Below, piece after piece: positions 55,288 to 63,408 of a stretch of DNA of 64,000 bases. Made by a program: the position numbers and the translations under genes. Position 1 is the first letter of the stretch; each line of letters begins with the position of its first letter. Under the pieces are notes generated by a model, which did not search any database, was not told where the DNA came from, and worked only from the letters and a program-made list of their open reading frames with translations. The DNA comes from an uncultured Bacilli bacterium (GTDB lineage: Bacteria > Bacillota_I > Bacilli_A > RF39 > UBA660): contig CAKOPK010000001.1 of assembly GCA_934099115.1 (NCBI GenBank), positions 1-64,000 of the forward strand. Direction: 5' to 3'.

Positions 55288-55312
55288 AGAAAAAACTACT
55301 AGATTTAGTAGC
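55288..55312 (-). terminator. secG terminator
   Basis: A seven-base-pair stem on the minus strand (GCTACTA with TAGTAGT, one G-T pair), four-base loop, followed by six T. It overlaps the last codon of secG. Confidence 0.7.
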
Positions 55313-55531
55313 TTATTTTAAGAATAATATTAGAGAAATGATAAAGAAGGCAAAGCCTAAGAATAGAGTTAGGCGACTTATAAATAGTTCAAATCCTCTT
55401 TCTTTCATGTTTTGAAATAATGTATCATTTCCACCGGTAATAATTTGACTTCCATCATTCGCTTTATTACTTTGTAATAAAACTACTACGATAAGTAAAA
55501 CTGATATTATTAATAAAATTGTTTCTAACAT
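55313..55531 (-). CDS. secG: Protein-export membrane protein SecG
   Basis: 72 residues, small subunit of the SecYEG channel. Two membrane helices: LETILLIISVLLIVVVLLQSNKANDG, followed by the conserved Gln-Ser-rich cytoplasmic loop, and RLTLFLGFAFFIISLILFL. The NDTLFQNMKERGFELFISRLT region matches the loop end seen in SecG. I choose the ATG at 55531 since AAAGGA lies nine bases before it; the ATG at 55540 touches that site. In many Bacillota secG stands near rnr and smpB, which are not seen here. Confidence 0.9.
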   Translation of the reverse strand: MLETILLIISVLLIVVVLLQSNKANDGSQIITGGNDTLFQNMKERGFELFISRLTLFLGFAFFIISLILFLK

Positions 55532-55636
55532 TATAATCATTCCTTTTGTTTCGTGTTAAATTATATCATAAAAACTAGGGATTGTATACTTTTTTTGTGT
55601 TTTTCGGCTTTTTTAAATAAATAAGATAGAAAGTAC

Positions 55637-55665
55637 TTGCAATTTTAAGATATTTTTGGTATTCT
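55637..55665 (+). promoter_or_regulatory. tRNA-His promoter
   Basis: TTGCAA (55637-55642) and TATTCT (55660-55665) are spaced by 17 bases, about 24 bases before the tRNA. Confidence 0.6.
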
Positions 55666-55688
55666 ATAGTTGTATTTTATATATACAT

Positions 55689-55765
55689 GGCGGAATTGGT
55701 GAAGTGGTTAACACGGTAGATTGTGGCTCTATTATGCAAGGGTTCGAATCCCTTATTTCGCCCCA
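55689..55765 (+). tRNA. tRNA-His (GTG)
   Basis: Complete cloverleaf of 77 bases. The acceptor stem pairs fully, including the extra G at position -1 with C73, the mark of tRNA-His; CCA is encoded. Anticodon stem GTAGA/TCTAT with the loop TTGTGGC places GTG as anticodon. D-loop (GGTTAAC) and T-loop (GGTTCGAATCC) are standard. It stands alone on the plus strand. Confidence 0.97.
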
Positions 55766-55779
55766 TTATATTTTAAATT

Positions 55780-55800
55780 AAGAGTGTAAACTCTTTTTTT
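55780..55800 (+). terminator. tRNA-His terminator
   Basis: A perfect stem of AAGAGT and ACTCTT with the four-base loop GTAA, then seven or more T, 14 bases after the tRNA. Confidence 0.8.
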
Positions 55801-55864
55801 ATTTTTTTAATCTCATATAGTTATTTTTAATATTCTGTGCTAATATGTAGTAAAGGTGTTTAGT

Positions 55865-56305
55865 ATGAAATATAAAAAGTTTTTTATAGGTTTTCTTTTT
55901 TGTGCTGTAGTTGGTGGTATTATTAACAGCAATAATTCAGATAAAACTGTTTTTAAAGAAGATACTAATCCCAATACTATAGCTACATGTGATGGTATTG
56001 ATGTTACAACTGATTGTGAATTAGATGGAGTTTTGTATTCTGTTTATAAATATTATCCTCCGGTTCCAGAACAATCTCATATTGAGACTATTACTACTTA
56101 TGTTAATGAAATAATTGGATATTGTACTAAATGTAATGATGGCAGCTATAGCCCTTCTTGTGCTACTGGTAGAGGAGCTTGTTCTCATCATGGGGGAGTT
56201 CAACAATTTAACGCTCCAATTTATGGACAAGTTCCTAAATATGATAAGAAAAAAGTGATTACTAAAGAAGCAGAACCAGAACGTTGGGAAAAAATATTAA
56301 AGTAA
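55865..56305 (+). CDS. DUF3761-type secreted or anchored protein
   Basis: About 146 residues from the ATG at 55865, with AAAGGTG upstream. An N-terminal hydrophobic segment (about residues 5-20, FFIGFLFCAVVGGIIN) may be a signal peptide or anchor. Near the C-terminus CTKCNDGSYSPSCATGRGACSHHGGVQQF matches the DUF3761 core, in which Cys and His-His residues recur. Six Cys outside the signal suggest disulfides or metal binding. Function unknown; DUF3761 is often found in small exported proteins. A strong hairpin follows and overlaps the next gene's ribosome binding site. Confidence 0.7.
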   Translation: MKYKKFFIGFLFCAVVGGIINSNNSDKTVFKEDTNPNTIATCDGIDVTTDCELDGVLYSVYKYYPPVPEQSHIETITTYVNEIIGYCTKCNDGSYSPSCATGRGACSHHGGVQQFNAPIYGQVPKYDKKKVITKEAEPERWEKILK

Positions 56306-56307
56306 GT

Positions 56308-56352
56308 ATAAAACCTCTTTATTATTGCAAATTAATAATAAGAGGTTTTTTA
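56308..56352 (+). terminator. Terminator that also covers the next gene's ribosome binding site
   Basis: A long stem: AAAACCTCTT and ATTATT on the left pair with AATAAT and AAGAGGTTTT on the right, around a seven-base loop, with six T in all. The right arm contains AAGAGG, which is also the ribosome binding site eight bases before the ATG at 56354. Confidence 0.8.
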
Positions 56353-56353
56353 T

Positions 56354-57730
56354 ATGGCATTAGATAAATATAATGAAAAAAGAAATTTTAAAAAGACAAA
56401 AGAGCCGGTGGGAAAGATGAGTAGTCATCATAAAAAATTACATTTTGTAGTTCAACATCATCTCGCTAGTAAAGAGCATTATGATTTTCGCTTAGAATGG
56501 AGTGGTGTATTAAAAAGTTGGGCTGTTCCTAAGGGGCCTTCTTTTGACCCTAAAGATAAAAGATTAGCTGTTCAAGTGGAAGATCATCCCTATTCCTATC
56601 GTAATTTTGAAGGGATTATTCCTAAAGGGCAGTATGGTGGTGGAACTGTTATGCTTTTTGATGAGGGTTATTGGTATCCCTTAAATGATGTTGATTTTAA
56701 GAAAGGGAGTTTTAAATTCTTTTTAGATGGTAAAAGATTTAAAGGAATATGGACTTTAATTTATATGAAAGAAGATATGTGGCTCCTTATAAAAGAAAAA
56801 GATGAATATGTAAAGAAAATGAATATTAAGAAATGGACTACCAGTATTAAGACAGGAAAAAGGGTGAAAGAGATAGAAAATCCAAATATGATAACTTTAG
56901 CTAATTTAAATAAAATTCCAATTACAAGTCCTGATAAAATTATTATTAAAAAGCCTAAAATTTCTAAATTAGATATTGTTAATTATTATAAAAAAGTTTG
57001 GAAACGAATGTTGCCTTACATGCAAGATAGAATTATTAGTACGATACGTTGTCCAAATGGGAGTGATGGGGATTGTTTTTTTAAAAAGCATTTAGAAACG
57101 AAAAGTTCTGGATTAGGACGAATATATTTGCAAAATAATCATGAAAAGAAAGATTATTATTATGTAAAAAATGCGTTTGGATTAATTGATGAAGTGCAAA
57201 TGAATAGTTTTGAATTTCATGTTTGGGGTAGTAAAGTTAATCAATTAAATTATCCTGATATACTTGTTTTTGATTTAGACCCCGATGAAAATTTAAGTCT
57301 TTTAAAAGTTAGAAATGGGGTTAAAGATTTAAAAAAAATTTTAGATGATTTGCATTTAAATAGCTATTTAAAGACAAGTGGTGGTAAGGGTTATCATGTG
57401 GTTGTGCCTATAAAGAATAAAATGACTTGGAAAGAAGCTAGAGATATTACTAAAAATATTGCTTTATTAATGGAGCAAAAATATCCAGATTTATATACTT
57501 CAAATATGAATAAAGAAAAAAGAAAAGGAAAAATATATATAGATTGGGTTAGAAATACAAAAGGTGCTACTAGTGTTGCTCCTTATTCAATAAGAATTAG
57601 AAAAAAGGCTACTGTCTCTATGCCTATTAAATGGAGTGAACTAGATAAAGTTAAACCTGATGATATTAGCATAGAAAAAGCTTTAAAAAGATTAAAAAGA
57701 AAAGACCCTTGGGAAGGGTTCTTTGATTAA
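56354..57730 (+). CDS. LigD-like phosphoesterase-polymerase fusion without ligase domain
   Basis: 458 residues. N-terminal LigD 3'-phosphoesterase domain (about 20-150): HHLASKEHYDFRLEWSGVLKSWAVPKGP, DHPYSYRNFEGIIPKGQYGGGTVMLFDEG, with the catalytic His residues. After a short linker comes the LigD polymerase/primase domain (about 190-455): FDLDPD metal residues (D307, D309), SGGKGYHVVVP (H348), IDWVRNTKGATSVAPYSIR. The ATP-dependent ligase domain, joined to these in Mycobacterium and Pseudomonas LigD, is absent. It would trim and fill DNA ends in end joining with Ku and a separate ligase, neither of which is in this window. It converges with parB, overlapping it by four bases. Confidence 0.92.
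   Translation: MALDKYNEKRNFKKTKEPVGKMSSHHKKLHFVVQHHLASKEHYDFRLEWSGVLKSWAVPKGPSFDPKDKRLAVQVEDHPYSYRNFEGIIPKGQYGGGTVMLFDEGYWYPLNDVDFKKGSFKFFLDGKRFKGIWTLIYMKEDMWLLIKEKDEYVKKMNIKKWTTSIKTGKRVKEIENPNMITLANLNKIPITSPDKIIIKKPKISKLDIVNYYKKVWKRMLPYMQDRIISTIRCPNGSDGDCFFKKHLETKSSGLGRIYLQNNHEKKDYYYVKNAFGLIDEVQMNSFEFHVWGSKVNQLNYPDILVFDLDPDENLSLLKVRNGVKDLKKILDDLHLNSYLKTSGGKGYHVVVPIKNKMTWKEARDITKNIALLMEQKYPDLYTSNMNKEKRKGKIYIDWVRNTKGATSVAPYSIRIRKKATVSMPIKWSELDKVKPDDISIEKALKRLKRKDPWEGFFD
57693..57724 (-). terminator. parB terminator inside the LigD-like gene
   Basis: On the minus strand AAGAACCCTT and AAGGGTCTT pair (one bulged A) around CCC and are followed by TTCTTTTT. It lies in the last codons of the convergent gene. 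Confidence 0.6.
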
Positions 57731-58932
57731 TTTTTGTTTATTTTAATTAGAAATTGATAACTATCTATTAAATCGGTTTCTTCTATAGAAATATTAAAGC
57801 CTTTATTTACTAAAGCATCTTTTGTTTCTCTTATTGCATTTATTGCTGTTTTTAAATCAATTCCTAATTTTTCTTCTACTTTTGTTTCATATTCTGGGTC
57901 TAAAGTATCTATTAAATCTACTGGGTCAAAGTCTTCTTCCTTTGGAGTTTCTAAACTTACAGGATTGCCAAAATTAGCATTAAAATTTTCTGCTAATTGT
58001 TCATTAGAAGTTTTCTCCTCTGGAGTAGATATCATACTTGGTAAATCATTATGGAATGTTGGAGCTTCTATTTTAGTTTCTTCCGTATTCATGTTTACTG
58101 TTTCATTTTCTAAGAAATTAAAGAAGTTTCCTTTTGAATTATTGGTTGCTTGTTCTACTGGAACTACATCAGGATTATACATTTTTTCATGTTCTATTTC
58201 TCTTAATTTTCTAGCAATATCACTTTCTTCGTCTAATCTAGGAAGTTCTGTTGCTTCTTTTTTTATTGCTTCTATATCTAGAGGTTTTACTAAAGGAATA
58301 TCAGAATCATCAGGATTATTATCTGTTCCCTCTAATTCTTTTTTTATACCGTCATCTAAATTACGAACTGTTAAACGTTCATTAATTATCTTTTTTAACC
58401 ATCTTTGTTGGGCTTCATGAGTTGGTAATACTAACAATGACCTAGCATGTCTTTCACTAATTTGATTATTTAATAAAGCTTGTTGCACTTCTTCATCTAG
58501 ATTTAAAAGTCTTAATTTATTAGCAATAGCACTTTGGGATAAACCCATTTTTTTAGCTAATTCTGCTTGAGTTAAATAACCTTTATCTAATAAATTTTTA
58601 TAACTTCTGGCTTCTTCAATTGGGGTTAAATCTCTTCTTTGAACATTTTCTACGATGGCTACTTCGGCACTTTTATTATCATCGATATCGGCAATTACGG
58701 CCGGAACTGTTTTTAGGCCAGCTTGAACTGCTGCTTTATATCTTCTTTCTCCTGCAATTATTTCATACTTGTCTCCGGCTCTTCTTAGTACTAAAGGCTG
58801 AATTATTCCATGTTCTCTTATGGATTCTGCTAGTTCGTCTAGACCACGGTCATCAAAAGTTAATCGAGGTTGAAATCGATTTGGGATAATGCTTTCTATT
58901 GGTATTTGTAATATATTTTGCTCTAAATTCAT
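57727..58932 (-). CDS. parB: ParB/Noc family chromosome-partitioning protein
   Basis: 401 residues, longer than the usual 280-300. N-terminal CTP-binding/ParB domain with GERRYKAA (61-68) and ENVQRRDLTPIEEA (95-108), then the HTH (about 121-145, LTQAELAKKMGLSQSAIANKLRLL) and the helical domain to about 205. A long acidic, low-complexity linker (about 205-340) leads to a short dimerisation-type end (IDSYQFLIKIN). It sits near rsmG-mnmG-mnmE, where noc-soj-spo0J usually stand, but no parA/soj gene is next to it. Noc and ParB cannot be told apart by eye. I saw no parS or NBS site in the window. Confidence 0.9.
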   Translation of the reverse strand: MNLEQNILQIPIESIIPNRFQPRLTFDDRGLDELAESIREHGIIQPLVLRRAGDKYEIIAGERRYKAAVQAGLKTVPAVIADIDDNKSAEVAIVENVQRRDLTPIEEARSYKNLLDKGYLTQAELAKKMGLSQSAIANKLRLLNLDEEVQQALLNNQISERHARSLLVLPTHEAQQRWLKKIINERLTVRNLDDGIKKELEGTDNNPDDSDIPLVKPLDIEAIKKEATELPRLDEESDIARKLREIEHEKMYNPDVVPVEQATNNSKGNFFNFLENETVNMNTEETKIEAPTFHNDLPSMISTPEEKTSNEQLAENFNANFGNPVSLETPKEEDFDPVDLIDTLDPEYETKVEEKLGIDLKTAINAIRETKDALVNKGFNISIEETDLIDSYQFLIKINKN

Positions 58933-59008
58933 TTTATCAGCCCTCTTTATTCCCTATTTTTTCTTATAATTAATTTTAACATTATTTATAGTGTTTTTCA
59001 ATCAAAAA

Positions 59009-60697
59009 TTAATTAAACAGTGTTGTGTTATTTAATGTGGGATAGTTTTTTATAAGTTCTTCTTTTATATAGTTTGCTTTTTTGTATAGATTGGGATATT
59101 CTTTTAAATCTATTTTGTTTGTACAGATACTTTCAAAAATTCTTGCTCTATCCTCGGTGGGATAAGTTTTAGAATAAGCATCTACGAAATAAACATCGGC
59201 ATTATTATTTTCATTTAAGGTATATTTTAAAGTCGTTTTATCTGTATAAGAGTAATTATAACTAAAATTATCAGGATTATAATTATTCCACTCTTCTAAC
59301 ATTTGCTTATTCATTTTTATAGCATTAAATTCTATATTATGTTCTAATTCATGACAGGTTAATTCTTCTATATTTGGCTCATTTATATTTATAACTATCA
59401 TGTATTGATAATCTTTTATTAAAGAGAAAGCGGCCGGGTTTGCGACTTGAGTAGCATAATCACTTGGTGTTAAAGCACCCGTTAAATAAATATTTAAACC
59501 TTTATAATTTTTTAAATAAAAATTATTAAAGAATTCTTTGTCAAATTTAGATAAGATTGTATCTATCTTGTTTAAAGCTGTTAATATAGTTTGTTTATCT
59601 TTTTCTACTTCAGCATAAAAATCAGGATATTCTAATACAGTTTCATCTTTTATTTTTATGTTTATATTATATTTTTCTTTTAAAGATTCTACTTTATCTG
59701 TTAGTTCTTGATTCTCTTTTTTTAAATATTCTTCTATATTTTCACTGATATTTATCTTGGTAATATCTAATTCATAAAAATTGTTAGTATCCTGTAAACA
59801 ATAAAAATATACTTTGTTATTAAAATTTTTTATGATAGTAATAGGATTAGAATTTGTAAAATCATGTTTATAATCTAATATAGTATTATCTTCTAAATTT
59901 AAAAATAATAATTTATCATTTAAAGCATCATAAAGGGATAGTATATTATTATTTAAACTAGCAGCATAAAAATAACTTTCTTGATATTGATTGGTATAAG
60001 TATTATTGTTATTATTTTCTAAGTTTATTACTTTTATTTTATCTTTGTTAATGAATAAAAAACCAGAGGAATAAGGATAATAATTGTCATATTCTAAAGT
60101 CTCTTCTTTTTCTTCATTAACATCATAAAGAATAAAATTAGTGTCATTTTTAAACAATATATAGGTATTGTTTTTGGTTATAAAATAATCAAATATATTA
60201 TATTCTTTTAAATCTATTGTTAAAGCTTTAAAATAAGTTTCTTTATTTTTTAATAAATATAAACTATTATCTTTTATTAAAAGAAAGTTATCTTTATAAG
60301 GAATAATATATGCTTCTTTCTCATCTTTTAATTTATAATTTAATACTTCTTTATTGTTATATAAAGTTATTTCTTCATCGTTAGAACAAGTAACCCATTC
60401 GTTTTTTAGACTGCAAGATTTATTTGTATTTCCTATTTTGTTAATAAGCTTTGATTGCTTGGTTTTTAAATCAAATTCTTTTAGATAGTAGTTTCCTTCA
60501 TTTTCTTCATGAGATTCATAAGTTAAATAAAAAATACTATTTTCTATTATTTCAAAGTTAATTAAATTTTCTTCTATTTCTAAATTATAATTTGTCAAGA
60601 TTGGTTCTTCTTTTTTTTCTTTTGTAATTTGAAAAAATGATATACAAAAAATAAGTACTATTATACTTAGTAATAATAAGATGTCTTTTATTTTCAT
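59009..60697 (-). CDS. Membrane-anchored protein with HExxH motif
   Basis: 562 residues. One N-terminal membrane segment (about 5-23), then about 330 residues of strand-rich sequence with repeated KLINKIGN- and LYNNKEVLNYKL-like units, possibly a beta-propeller, then a helical C-terminal domain. The latter has ELTCHELEHNIEFNA with HELEH at 449-453, and a later acidic helix (TEDRARIFESIC) that could supply the third zinc ligand. This fits a gluzincin-type metallopeptidase such as the Mx1-like group. Not part of the usual rsmG-noc order, where it is inserted. Substrate unknown. Confidence 0.65.
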   Translation of the reverse strand: MKIKDILLLLSIIVLIFCISFFQITKEKKEEPILTNYNLEIEENLINFEIIENSIFYLTYESHEENEGNYYLKEFDLKTKQSKLINKIGNTNKSCSLKNEWVTCSNDEEITLYNNKEVLNYKLKDEKEAYIIPYKDNFLLIKDNSLYLLKNKETYFKALTIDLKEYNIFDYFITKNNTYILFKNDTNFILYDVNEEKEETLEYDNYYPYSSGFLFINKDKIKVINLENNNNNTYTNQYQESYFYAASLNNNILSLYDALNDKLLFLNLEDNTILDYKHDFTNSNPITIIKNFNNKVYFYCLQDTNNFYELDITKINISENIEEYLKKENQELTDKVESLKEKYNINIKIKDETVLEYPDFYAEVEKDKQTILTALNKIDTILSKFDKEFFNNFYLKNYKGLNIYLTGALTPSDYATQVANPAAFSLIKDYQYMIVININEPNIEELTCHELEHNIEFNAIKMNKQMLEEWNNYNPDNFSYNYSYTDKTTLKYTLNENNNADVYFVDAYSKTYPTEDRARIFESICTNKIDLKEYPNLYKKANYIKEELIKNYPTLNNTTLFN

Positions 60698-60754
60698 ATT
60701 CTCAATCCCTTATTATAAATATAATATCACTTATTTTCTTTTATGTCTATTTGT

Positions 60755-61462
60755 TTATTTTAAGACTTTCTTTTTTATTTGATCATATCTACGAGGATAT
60801 AGTCCTTTTGTTGGTTTTGTTTTTTTTATATCTAATATAGTTCTTGTGCTGCCTTCAAGAGGTAAATTAAAATCTATTTCTTTTTCTATTTGGCCATCTA
60901 AAACTTTAAGTGTGGATTTACTTTCTTCTAGTTCTTCTGTTAACTTGCCTTTCATAGGTAGAAAGTGGCCGTTTACCTTTAAATACGGGAAAGATAATTC
61001 TAACAGTATTCTTAAATGAGAAACTGCACGAGATGTTATAATATCGAAGTATTCTCTATATTCTTCAGGTAAGTCTTCTGCACGAGATACAATACATTTT
61101 ATTTTTGTGAGTTTTAAAGTTTTTGCTAAATTTTCTAAAAATTCAATTTTTTTATGATTGGAATCTACTAAAACAATATCTAAGTTAGGATAAAATATTT
61201 TTAGTACTAATCCTGGGAATCCGGCGCCAGTTCCTATGTCCATGATTTTTAAATCTTGGTTTAAATCTATTACTTTGGTTAGAGTTAAAGAATCATAAAA
61301 ATGTTTTAAATAAATTTCATTTTCTTGTTTGATAGCTGTTAAATTAAATTTTTGATTATATTCTAGTAACTTGTCTTTATAGATTTCTAAATCTTTTAAG
61401 TTTTGATTAGTTACGTTGATATTAAGATTTTTTAATTCTTTTATAAATGTTTCTATGTTCAT
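60755..61462 (-). CDS. rsmG: 16S rRNA (guanine527-N7)-methyltransferase RsmG
   Basis: Methylates G527 in the 530 loop of 16S rRNA. 235 residues. KLLEYNQKFNLTAIKQENEIYLKHFYDSLTL at the start, the SAM-binding LKIMDIGTGAGFPGLVLKIFYP, VDSNHKKIEFLENL and FDIITSRAVSHLRILLELSFPYLKVNG are family signatures, and the RRYDQIKKKVL end is typical (PRRxGxPxK-like). AAGGAC lies upstream of the ATG. It follows mnmG as in most Bacillota, with a gap of 76 bases. Confidence 0.97.
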   Translation of the reverse strand: MNIETFIKELKNLNINVTNQNLKDLEIYKDKLLEYNQKFNLTAIKQENEIYLKHFYDSLTLTKVIDLNQDLKIMDIGTGAGFPGLVLKIFYPNLDIVLVDSNHKKIEFLENLAKTLKLTKIKCIVSRAEDLPEEYREYFDIITSRAVSHLRILLELSFPYLKVNGHFLPMKGKLTEELEESKSTLKVLDGQIEKEIDFNLPLEGSTRTILDIKKTKPTKGLYPRRYDQIKKKVLK

Positions 61463-61538
61463 AAATAGTCCTTTCTTTTTTCATATTATACAATAAATAT
61501 AAGTATTTTTAAATATTATGTTTAAAAAAAGAAATAGC

Positions 61539-63398
61539 TTATTTGGTGGCATATTTCTTTTTTAAATAAACTGATAATATTGATAAATCTGAAGGGTTTA
61601 CTCCGGATATTCTTGCTGCTTGACCCATTCTTGTTGGCCTTATTTTGTTTAGTTTTTGTCTTGCTTCACTGGCTAAATTTTTTATATCATCATAGTCAAT
61701 GTCTTCAGGTATTTGTTTTTCTTCTAGTTTTAACATTTTTTCTGCTTCTTTATAAGCTTTTGCTATATATCCTTCATATTTTGTTTCAATACTTACTTCT
61801 TCTAGTATTTCTTTACTATAATTTATTGGAATTAATTTAGATATAAATTCTATAGTAATTTCTGGCCTTTTTAATAATTGATATAAACTCATACTTGATG
61901 TTGGTATTATTATATTATTTTCTTTAAATAGTTGTTTCGTTTCTTCATTTAAAGATAAATTATTATTTTCTAAGATATTTTTAAGTTCATTTATTTGATT
62001 TTTCTTTTCTATTAATTTTTTATATCTTTCTTCATCAATTGTACCATTTTTATAGCCTATTTCTCTTAGTCTTAAATCTGCATTATCATGTCTTAATATT
62101 AAACGGAATTCTGCTCTAGAAGTTAACATACGATATGGTTCTCCTGTTCCTTTGGTTACTAAATCATCAATTAATACGCCTATATAGGCTTCATTTCTTT
62201 TTAATATTAAGGGGTCTATTCCTTTTATTTTATGATGAGCATTTATTCCGGCGATTAAGCCTTGACACGCAGCTTCTTCATAACCACTTGTACCATTTAT
62301 TTGACCGGCAGTGAATAGATTTTCAATTATTTTATTTTCTAGGCTTGGTTTCATTTCTAAAGGGTCTATTGCATCATATTCAATGGCATATGCATACTTT
62401 GTTATAACTGCATTTTCTAAACCACTTAAAGAGTGAACCATGGCCTCTTGAACATCTTTTGGCATAGATGTAGAAAAGCCTTGTAAATACCATTCATCAT
62501 AGAATTCACTTTCTGGTTCTAAGAATAATTGATGACGTGATTTATCAGAAAATCTTACTATTTTGTCTTCAATAGAAGGACAATATCTTGGTCCTATCCC
62601 TGTTACATATCCTCCATACATAGCTGATTTATCTAAATTTTGTTTTATAATTTCATGAGTTGTTTCGTTTGTATATAATAAATAACATTTTTGTTGTTCA
62701 TCTATTTTATATAGAGGCAAAGTATCAAATGAAAAAGTATAATATTCTTTATCTCCTGTTTCTTCTTTCATTTTTGTAAAGTCAATGCTTTCTTTTTTTA
62801 TTCTTGGGGGAGTTCCGGTTTTTAATCTTTGAATAGTTAAGCCTAGATTTCTTAGATTATCACTTAAATTATTACTTCTTTCTTCACCATGAGGTCCTCC
62901 AGGATTGTTTTCGCTTCCAATTAGAATATTGGCTTTGGTATAAGTTCCTGTTGTTAAAATGACAGCTTCACTCTCTATTTTAGTGCCATCTCTTAAAATA
63001 ACACCTTTTACTTTATTATCCGTTACAATTAAATTTTCTACCATGCCTTCAATTATACTTAGATTCTTTGTTTTTCTTAGAGCTTCTAACATATTTTTGG
63101 GGTATGTTATTTTATCAGCTTGAGCTCTTAGACTTCTGACAGCGGGACCTTTTCCATTATTTAGCATTTTAATTTGGAAATGAGATTTATCAGCAATTAT
63201 TCCCATTAATCCTCCTAGAGCATCTATTTCTCTTACTATAATACCTTTGGCTGTTCCTCCGATTGAAGGATTGCATGGCATATCGGCGATATTATTAATA
63301 TTAGCCGTTACTAAAGCTGTTTTTAAGCCTAGAACTGCCCCTATATGAGATGCTTCACATCCAGCATGTCCTCCACCTACTACAATTAAATCATACAT
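61539..63398 (-). CDS. mnmG: tRNA uridine-5-carboxymethylaminomethyl modification enzyme MnmG
   Basis: FAD enzyme that, with MnmE, makes the cmnm5 group on U34 of tRNAs. 619 residues, full length. FAD motif DLIVVGGGHAGCEA, then MPCNPSIGGTAKGIIVREIDALGG and the NNGKGPAVRSLRAQADK block, RTGTPPRI, RYCPSIEDKIVRF, LQGFSTSMP, AGQINGTSGYEEAACQGL and RMLTSRAEFRLILRHDNADLRL. The C-terminal helical domain ends at RPTRMGQAARISGVNPSDLSIL. It starts 10 bases after mnmE, with AAGTGA-type weak site, as one operon. Confidence 0.98.
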   Translation of the reverse strand: MYDLIVVGGGHAGCEASHIGAVLGLKTALVTANINNIADMPCNPSIGGTAKGIIVREIDALGGLMGIIADKSHFQIKMLNNGKGPAVRSLRAQADKITYPKNMLEALRKTKNLSIIEGMVENLIVTDNKVKGVILRDGTKIESEAVILTTGTYTKANILIGSENNPGGPHGEERSNNLSDNLRNLGLTIQRLKTGTPPRIKKESIDFTKMKEETGDKEYYTFSFDTLPLYKIDEQQKCYLLYTNETTHEIIKQNLDKSAMYGGYVTGIGPRYCPSIEDKIVRFSDKSRHQLFLEPESEFYDEWYLQGFSTSMPKDVQEAMVHSLSGLENAVITKYAYAIEYDAIDPLEMKPSLENKIIENLFTAGQINGTSGYEEAACQGLIAGINAHHKIKGIDPLILKRNEAYIGVLIDDLVTKGTGEPYRMLTSRAEFRLILRHDNADLRLREIGYKNGTIDEERYKKLIEKKNQINELKNILENNNLSLNEETKQLFKENNIIIPTSSMSLYQLLKRPEITIEFISKLIPINYSKEILEEVSIETKYEGYIAKAYKEAEKMLKLEEKQIPEDIDYDDIKNLASEARQKLNKIRPTRMGQAARISGVNPSDLSILSVYLKKKYATK

Positions 63399-63408
63399 TT
63401 TTTATCAC

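Noticed and set aside
57965..58420. Plus-strand open frame of 151 codons inside parB
   Set aside because: Antisense to the acidic, Ser/Glu-rich linker of parB; no start signal and no family likeness.
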